This document shows, piece after piece, positions 58,061-64,000 of a stretch of DNA of 64,000 nt. The notes below the pieces were generated by a model. The model was not told where the DNA came from. It saw only the letters and a list, made by a program, of their open reading frames with translations, and did not search any database. The stretch comes from Anaspis maculata (taxonomy: Eukaryota > Arthropoda > Insecta > Coleoptera > Scraptiidae), in the NCBI GenBank assembly GCA_949128115.1, contig OX421963.1, positions 57,965,306 through 58,029,305 of the forward strand, given 5' to 3'. The position numbers and the translations under genes are program-made. How positions within the stretch are numbered: the first letter of the stretch is position 1; each line of letters begins with the position of its first letter.

Positions 58061-58204
58061 CTCGGGTTCCACCAAATTTTTATCAGCGTGATAACTTTAT
58101 CACTCTAATAGTAACTAAGCAACTGGCCATCCTATTGGCTGGTGCATAGCAACTATCAGCGTGATAGATTTAATCTGCTCTTAAAATTTTGGTGGAACCC
58201 GAGG
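58061..58204. mobile_element. MITE upstream of RCL1 (1)
   Basis: CTCGGGTTCCACCAAATTTT pairs with AAAATTTTGGTGGAACCCGAG at 58184-58204. TATCAGCGTGATA appears twice, near 58081 and 58155. 144 bp, noncoding, about 190 bp upstream of the RCL1 start. Confidence 0.85.
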
Positions 58205-58253
58205 AGAGTCGAGTTTTCGTGACAGCCAAAGACGATTTTTAGCGACATACCTA

Positions 58254-58414
58254 ATGGTGGCCTTACATTGAGCATCAAATGCTGCAGCTTTTTTTGCTGC
58301 CGAGCTCTCATTGGTCAAACGTTGGTCACTGACAGCAATAACAGGCGTCAGTTCCAATCAGAGTTCTGCTGCAAAGAAAGCTGCAGCATTTGCTGCTTAA
58401 TGTAAGGCCACCAT
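58254..58414. mobile_element. MITE upstream of RCL1 (2)
   Basis: ATGGTGGCCTTACATTGAGC pairs with TTAATGTAAGGCCACCAT; AAATGCTGCAGC pairs with GCTGCAGCATTT. 161 bp, noncoding. Confidence 0.85.
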
Positions 58415-58415
58415 G

Positions 58416-58580
58416 AAGGTGCGTTCAGTCAGCTTATTAAGCCGCAAGTTTTAATTTTAGCCGTAAGCGCTGCATCGCTTATTGGCTGTTCTGAGGAGGC
58501 TGGTTCATAAGAGCCAATGGGCGTCGCTGCGCTTACGGCTAAAACTAAAACCGCGGCTGAATAAGCTGACTGAACCTACC
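58416..58580. mobile_element. MITE upstream of RCL1 (3)
   Basis: GTTCAGTCAGCTTATTAAGC pairs with ATAAGCTGACTGAAC at the right, with TTTTAGCCGTAAGCGC paired to GCGCTTACGGCTAAAA. 165 bp. Only a base or two separates it from the preceding MITE. Confidence 0.85.
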
Positions 58581-59079
58581 CTAAAATTAAAAATATCGCT
58601 TAAAGGCCCTTTAGAATCTCGAAAGACGATGGTCACCCACCTATAGGTCGCGGGAACAAAAATGGCTGCCTAAAGATGGGTATATGGTATGATGTTATCT
58701 TCACTAGTACTTGGTAATATAATTTTCTTTAGTTGTAATTTGTAATAAATACAAGGATAAATTTTCGAAGAATTGTCGCTGTATTAAAAAAAACGTGGGT
58801 GCGTGACCATAGTCACCCTCGGAAGAAGTGAAACTTCTATAGATATGAATCAATCAGCAAACAACGTTCGAAGAGGTGTTCTTTTCGTATACCCGCTCCC
58901 TAGCGGTTTGTATCATCCTGTTTTTCTTATTATTATTAATCTTATTATTAATTATCTTATTATTATGAGTCACTCAAAGGGCAGAATACTTTCGACATGA
59001 TTTTTTTCACGATTAGACTTCTTTTGTTTCTTTTCTCGCTGCGCTCGGCGCCTGAACTCTCATTCTCCGTAACATGAAT

Positions 59080-61055
59080 AGTGGGAGCGGTACGCAAAAG
59101 CATACCGCATTTTGGAGTGCAGTAACGAGATTTTGCATGGGCGTACTTTATACCGAAACAAGCGATTTGACCCTCAGCACTCGATATTTTGTCCCTTAGG
59201 GGGCCAATGGGGGCCCTCCAAATTTTCAAGATGTAAGAACTTCCACAAAATGATCATTGAGTATCGTCATGTATGTCATAAGTGAAGCTTACGGGTCTAT
59301 TGAAAATGTTTTCATCAAATGCCGTCGTGTCCAATTCATTCTTCACATTTAAAAGAAAAATTCTTTCGCCAAGAGGTCAAAAAAACTCTTTTTATTTTTT
59401 CTTCCATGCAAGAAGACGATACATTTATTTTTTCTGCTGTGCAAGGAAACGATAAATTCATATGTTTTGTTGCGTTCCCTAAATCGCGTTCCGTAAGCCC
59501 AAATATGAAGACAATTTTTTCGCAGTATAATTTTCTAAAGAAGAGGTGACCTCTTCAGTACACCTTTTTCAACTGCATTTTTTTCAATGTTCCTACTGGA
59601 TAAGACTGTCAATTTTCGCAGATATGAGAAGCTTGAACTCTTTTCTTAGTAATTTCCATGCTACATGGCTTCAAAACGCACAAGAGAGCCCTAAAACTTT
59701 TTTTTTCTGCTGGGCCGTCAAATTTTTGGCATGTTGATTTTGTAGTAGGGGAGACACGCAAATAAATGAGATCTAGTCCAGGCGAATAAGTTCTACCGGA
59801 AAATATACCTACTTATATACCTAACGACTCTGCGTTTTGTTGTTATGCAATAAAACACGGCATGGAAGAATATTTTCTGTTGAAACCAAGTCGCCTGCGC
59901 CTGCAGCCTGGATCGAATATTGGTTCGCGTCTCTCCTACTATTAAATCAAAATATCGTAAGTTGGACGGCCCAGCAGAAAAGAATTCTTTTTGGGCTCCC
60001 TAGGGCGTTTTATAGTCATGTTGCTTCGCAACTACCAAGAAAAGAGTTCGAGGTCTCCATTCCTGCAAAAATTACGAGTGATATCCACTGGGGACATAGA
60101 AAGAAATGCTCTTGGAAAAGAGGTACTGAATAAGAGGTCACCACTTCTTTGAAAAATACTATTACAAGAAAAATTTCTTCATAATTAGGTTTAGGGAATG
60201 CGATTTAGTTGGGAACGCAACAGAACATATGAATGTATCGTCTTCTTGCATAGAAGAAAAAATAAAAAGTTTTTTTGACCTCTGCTGCCAAAGATTTTTT
60301 TTTCAAGTGTGAAGAATGAATCGGACACGACGACAATCCACGTTTCCCGGAAGGCTTCTGCGCATACCTGTGAAAGTAGGACGTTGCCAAATCTATATCA
60401 CGACAACAAGTTGACAACACTGTAATACGGTGTGCGTGTGTAATGTCACGCAAATTTCAGCTGACAGCGCTTGACGTCGATTTGACGTTTCGACAGATCT
60501 AACCAAATAACGCTCTTGTTTCGTCGATCGCCTCGCAGCTCGTTGTGTTTCGTATCACCTGAATGTTTTCTGCGTCTTTCTGCCATACGGCACGTAACAT
60601 TTCATTCTGAACAATATTAAATGTTGAATGGTTAGGAGGTTATGTTTGTTGTTTGTTTACATTTCGATTATTGATTGACAGTTGCCATTGACAGTGACAC
60701 TTCTTGCGTCAAAATTGAAATTACCGCGCTCTGCAGGTATGCGTTCTCATGTATGCGCTGAAGTAATGTACGTGATGGTAAACGTGGATTGATGAAAACA
60801 TTTTCAAAAGACCCGTAAGCTCCACTTATGACATACCTACATGACGATATACTCAATGATCGTAATGCGAAAGTTCTTGCATCTTAAAAATTTGGAGGGC
60901 CCCCATTGGCCCAAGGGACAAAATATCGAGTGCTGCGGGTCAAATCGCTTGTCTCGGTATAAAGTATGCTTCGAAGTATGCCCATGCAAAATCTCGTTAC
61001 TGCACTCCAAAATGCAGTATCGATGTGTTTTTAGGTGTGTACCGCTTTCACTAGA
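59080..61055. mobile_element. ~2-kb palindromic element
   Basis: Left half 59080-59760 is complementary to right half 59930-61055 over most of its length. Matching pairs: CCGCATTTTGGAGTGCAGTA / near 61000; GGGCCAATGGGGGCCCTCCA / near 60895; TCTTCCATGCAAGAAGACGA / near 60240; TCTGCTGGGCCGTC / near 59967. Extra unpaired sequence in the right half (about 60350-60780) is a probable later insertion. No transposase. Simple (TTA)n sequence precedes it at about 58920-58965. Confidence 0.75.
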
Positions 61056-61175
61056 AGTCTCACTCATACCCCTAATACAATAAATATCTATTTTCATCAA
61101 TAATATTATCCACAAATAATTATGCGAATGTGACATCGTGACGGATTTTCTTACTGTACGATTTTCCCCGTTATA

Positions 61176-61536
61176 CCGAGCGTTCATTAATTAAATGGGT
61201 CAAGGGTGCCTGTGACTTTGAAAACATCTGTCGGAACTAGCATCGTTCATTTGATGTCTGTAATTTTTTGGTTATCGTAATTTGTCAAACCAGTCGCAGT
61301 TTTCGTTTTCGGAACATTTTAAGTGTGGTTTTCACGGCAGGGCACAAAACCTACATGATCGAGGGGTATTTTCGAACATGAAGTATTCTCGTGCACTGAT
61401 AGCAGATCAGAAATCAATAATATGGAACGTAACTTGTCAAAGTTTGACAAATTTATCACAAAAGGATTACGCTAGTTTCGACAGACGTTTTTGAATTCAC
61501 AGACACCCTTGACCCATTTAATTTATGAACTCTCGG
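61176..61536 (+). mobile_element. MITE family D, copy 2
   Basis: 361 bp, near-identical to 56434-56794, with TA on each side. The two copies differ by roughly a dozen substitutions and no indel of note. This is the youngest-looking transposon pair in the window. Confidence 0.88.
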
Positions 61537-61539
61537 TAT

Positions 61540-62545
61540 TACAGCACGGTGAAAACTGTGTTCTGGCAGGCACAGCATGGAAATCTAATAATCTCCACAA
61601 AGTATAAGAATGTCGTTTGGAAAACTCGATCTGGTATTAATTTTAATTGAAATAACAGAAACAAAACCACAATAATTTAACAAAAACAAAACAAAAATAA
61701 CATAAACAAATCAACAAAGCGCAAAAATTAACAAGAAAACAGCTCGGAACTTTGCTTCGATTCGATTCGAAAATGTAACGGTAATCGTTTGCACATGTAA
61801 ACATGAATTGTCATGAAGCAGACAAATGACAGAAAAGAAAAATGACGGCGAATGAGAGCGCCACGCAATGGTCACAATGATAACTTTTAGCCAAGTCGAG
61901 AACCATTCCTGTCGGGTCACCAGCACAACACCCTTGCGCAACAGCAAGTAGAGGAGTCCAATGTCGGCGACAGGTTGGCGATACGCATTACGAAAATAAA
62001 TTAATCATTTTCGGTTGTAATTGACACTTCCGTTGAGTTGGAATTCATCGATAAAATTAAATTTTAGTTTATGATGGAAGCTGTTGTCCTTAAAACACAA
62101 TGCAAGCGGTAAAAGAATACTAACTGTGAAGAATAGAATCGAACGCGGCAACAGCTTACTCTCATTTTCTCGGACGAGACACTGGTCACCCCAAGGGCCT
62201 GACACTATAACGTTACACCTCCGCGTTACACACCCTCGTTACATGTACCGCGAATTCACTCCCATGTGTGGTTCTGCGTTAGTTGTGTGTTGTGATCTAG
62301 GCGCGAGAATAGAAGTTTCACTTCAAAAATTAATGCGCTGAACTCAAGATTTGGCTGAGTAATGAGTAAAAACGAGCGAATCTCTACTGCGCTACCTTGG
62401 CACCCCCCAATGCGCAAACGCGGGCAAGAAGCTGGCAAGAGGCGCTTCGTTCTCGGCTTCGTTGTGCCGGCGTGCTGCAACGTTGCCATAGCGGGTGCCA
62501 GGGTGACGGTTATGTTCCTGCGACCTGCGACCTATAGATAAACAT
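61540..62545. other. Noncoding stretch
   Basis: A-rich sequence (AACAAAAACAAAACAAAAAT region near 61680) followed by GC-richer sequence to 62540. The 60-85-codon frames on both strands show no recognisable domain. I see no repeat partner in the window except a short GACCTATAG/CTATAGGTC similarity between 62530 and 58640. Confidence 0.4.
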
Positions 62546-63603
62546 GGGTGCTTTCCACCTAGACGCTATAGACGGTACAAATACCACCAGACGGCACAAT
62601 CATGTTCCATCGTATTGTATGGCACCATGGATGGCACACAATTTTAGGTGATCCAATAGTACCTTTCATTATCCAGCGCGCCATCAGCGCGCATACTCGT
62701 CTTCTGAAGTAATGGTGTCAAATACAAAATTTGCGAACAAATGCTGGAAAATGGCGTGAAAAACCGCCATAGAGTTGAAAAATACGCGCCGCAGCGAATA
62801 GGGTAATAGGCTAGAGGTTAATACACACTAGTGATTACTTATTTTCCATCAAAAAGTCCGCATTGTTCATCAAATTATAAATAACTGCGTTTTACATTGA
62901 TCGGATGTGCGTACGCAGCCCATAACGCAACCCCCACCAACTCTATTTCCAGTTTGACAAGCAACGGCCGTGACGGCCGTGACTTTTCGCTGCTGTCTGC
63001 TGTCAACGTCAACTATTTATTCGCCATTTTGAAGTTCGCTCCGAGTGTCGTACGTTTGTAAACAAGTGGGCCGCTATTCTTGAATCGTGTGAGAAAAGTC
63101 CCTGGGAGTTTTATATAATCCGTACTACACTTCTGTAGCGAAAGTTGCCTAAAATCCACGATTTTAGGCAACATTCGCCACATCAGTGTACTGCGGAATG
63201 TATTTTACTCCCAGGGACTTTTCTCACACGATTCAAGAATAGCAAGGATAGCAGTTATTTATGATTCAATGAACAATGCGGACTTTTTGATGAAAAATAA
63301 GTAATCACTAGTGTGTATTAACCTCTAGCCTATTACCCTGTTCGCTGCGGCGCGTATTTTTCAACTTTGTGGCGGTTTTTCTTGCGATTTTGTGGCATTT
63401 GTTCGCAAATTTTGTATTTGACGCCATTCGAGCATGCGCGCATGTTGAAATTTGGCGCAAGCGTTGGGTATACCACTATAATGAAAGTTACTATGAACGG
63501 CACAGAACCGGGTAAGAACACGCAGACGGAAAGTACCGTTTGGCACCTGCACATGCGTAAATGGCAGGTGTACCAAACTTGGAGTGCTAGGTGGAAAGCA
63601 CCC
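62546..63603. mobile_element. 1.06-kb fold-back with a MITE at its centre
   Basis: GGGTGCTTTCCACCTAG at the left is complementary to CTAGGTGGAAAGCACCC at the right end. Pairing continues inward, best at 62714-62895 with 63247-63426 (for example GGTTAATACACACTAGTGAT, and AAAAAGTCCGCATTGTTCAT). At the centre lies MITE B copy 2. The frames over it on either strand come from the repeat. Confidence 0.82.
63073..63243. mobile_element. MITE family B, copy 2
   Basis: GCTATTCTTGAATCGTGTGA and its complement at the ends, with CCCTGGGAGTTTTATATAAT and the TAGGCAAC core as in 25598-25766. Sits inside the fold-back 62546-63603 and thus inserted later. Confidence 0.82.
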
Positions 63604-63604
63604 G

Positions 63605-63735
63605 ATATATCCCATACACTTTTCTTTTTTTAGTAGAATGACTTTTTGGAGCCAAAATAAAGTGACAAGCTGGGGGGCTACGGCTACGGCTACGGCTACG
63701 ACTACGGCTGATGGCACCTGCAAAGTTTTGGAACG
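63605..63735 (-). mobile_element. MITE family A, copy 3 (truncated)
   Basis: Starts GATATATCCCATACACTTTT directly after the fold-back and has the GTAGAATGACTTTTTGGAGC and AATAAAGTGACAAGCTGG blocks. A (GGCTAC)n run then leads to GATGGCACCTGCAAAGTTTT. The internal part matches copy 2 in reverse orientation. The far terminus is missing. Confidence 0.75.
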
Positions 63736-63954
63736 AAAACCCTATAGTGATAGCTGGGGGTGCAATAAAGGTACAATTACGCTATGCAAGAACAGCTATG
63801 ATTGATGGCCCTTGCCTAGCAACTATACAACATGTGAACTCTGTTCCCCGTTTCCAAGAATAGGGCTCCAGTTCAGAACAGGGATCACGTTCAGAAGTTT
63901 AGCTCTCTGACTACCACAATACCGGACCATTAGACAGAGCTACACAACACGTAC

Positions 63955-64000
63955 AACACAGACACGTGTTTCGCCCCTGTTGGGGGCTCATCAGTGCGTT
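63955..64000 (-). ncRNA. Hammerhead ribozyme (retroelement type)
   Basis: Read on the - strand from 64000: stem I strand AACGCA, core CUGAUGA (63994-63988), stem II GCCCC-CAACA-GGGGC (5 bp, 5-nt loop), core GAAA, stem III ACAC/GUGU as a near loopless palindrome, cleavage-site C (63961) and stem I partner UGUGUU (63960-63955). All invariant core bases are present, every stem pairs fully (one G-U in stem I), and the site triplet is GUC. The tiny stem III is characteristic of type I hammerheads in Penelope-like and related retroelements, which act better as dimers. Stem I may extend beyond the window edge. Confidence 0.87.

Noticed and set aside
61540..62545. Possible LTR or gene between MITE D copy 2 and the fold-back
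   Set aside because: No TATA/poly(A) layout, no terminal repeats and no coding motif could be shown.

Overview
The window is AT-rich eukaryotic DNA, almost certainly from an insect. It holds spliced genes with GT-AG introns, an insect chitinase architecture and dense short inverted-repeat transposons. The order of insect cannot be fixed from the sequence alone. Most listed open frames are chance frames or shadows of exons.

Two host genes are supported, lying tail to tail. On the + strand a very long chitinase gene of the Cht6 (group VI) type runs from a signal-peptide exon at 28027 to a stop at 54757. Its first coding exon lies further upstream: candidates are 1230-1235 or 23764-23772, both only a few codons long. 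It encodes a secreted GH18 chitinase domain, a CBM14 chitin-binding domain, an acidic/basic Ser-Thr-rich tail and, 3.6 kb further on, a second CBM14. The exon phases I derived by hand close without error. They support two 3' ends: a giant terminal exon (47153-51191, stop plus AATAAA), or an internal donor at 47454 that splices in frame to 51817 and reaches the second CBM14. On the - strand, 57869-55950, lies a complete three-exon RCL1 gene (RNA 3'-phosphate cyclase-like, 18S rRNA processing), 379 residues.

Layout: 1-28026 is noncoding and is probably the first Cht6 intron plus upstream sequence. It holds MITEs, a nested fold-back at 14.9-16.0 kb, a decayed Tc1/mariner-like element at 16.4-17.0 kb, two copies of a second TIR element (18.9 and 26.3 kb, inverted to each other) and LTR-like pieces. 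Intron 3 (28725-43011) contains a roughly 10-kb nested structure (29.7-39.8 kb). Its ~350-bp terminal inverted repeats enclose a second inverted pair, a 1.65-kb palindrome carrying a later short retroposon insertion, and a block of tandem repeats that includes a dimeric ~263-bp satellite. 43.0-54.8 kb is the chitinase body. 55.0-64.0 kb holds RCL1 among at least nine inverted-repeat elements, including a ~2-kb palindrome and two equal-length (361-bp) copies of one MITE.

The most notable noncoding item is at the right edge: on the - strand, 64000-63955 folds as a complete hammerhead ribozyme with a very short stem III, as in retroelement-borne (Penelope-like) ribozymes. The most notable gene-level item is the paired alternative-end arrangement of Cht6, together with four consecutive frame-preserving exons and two stop-free in-frame mini-introns.
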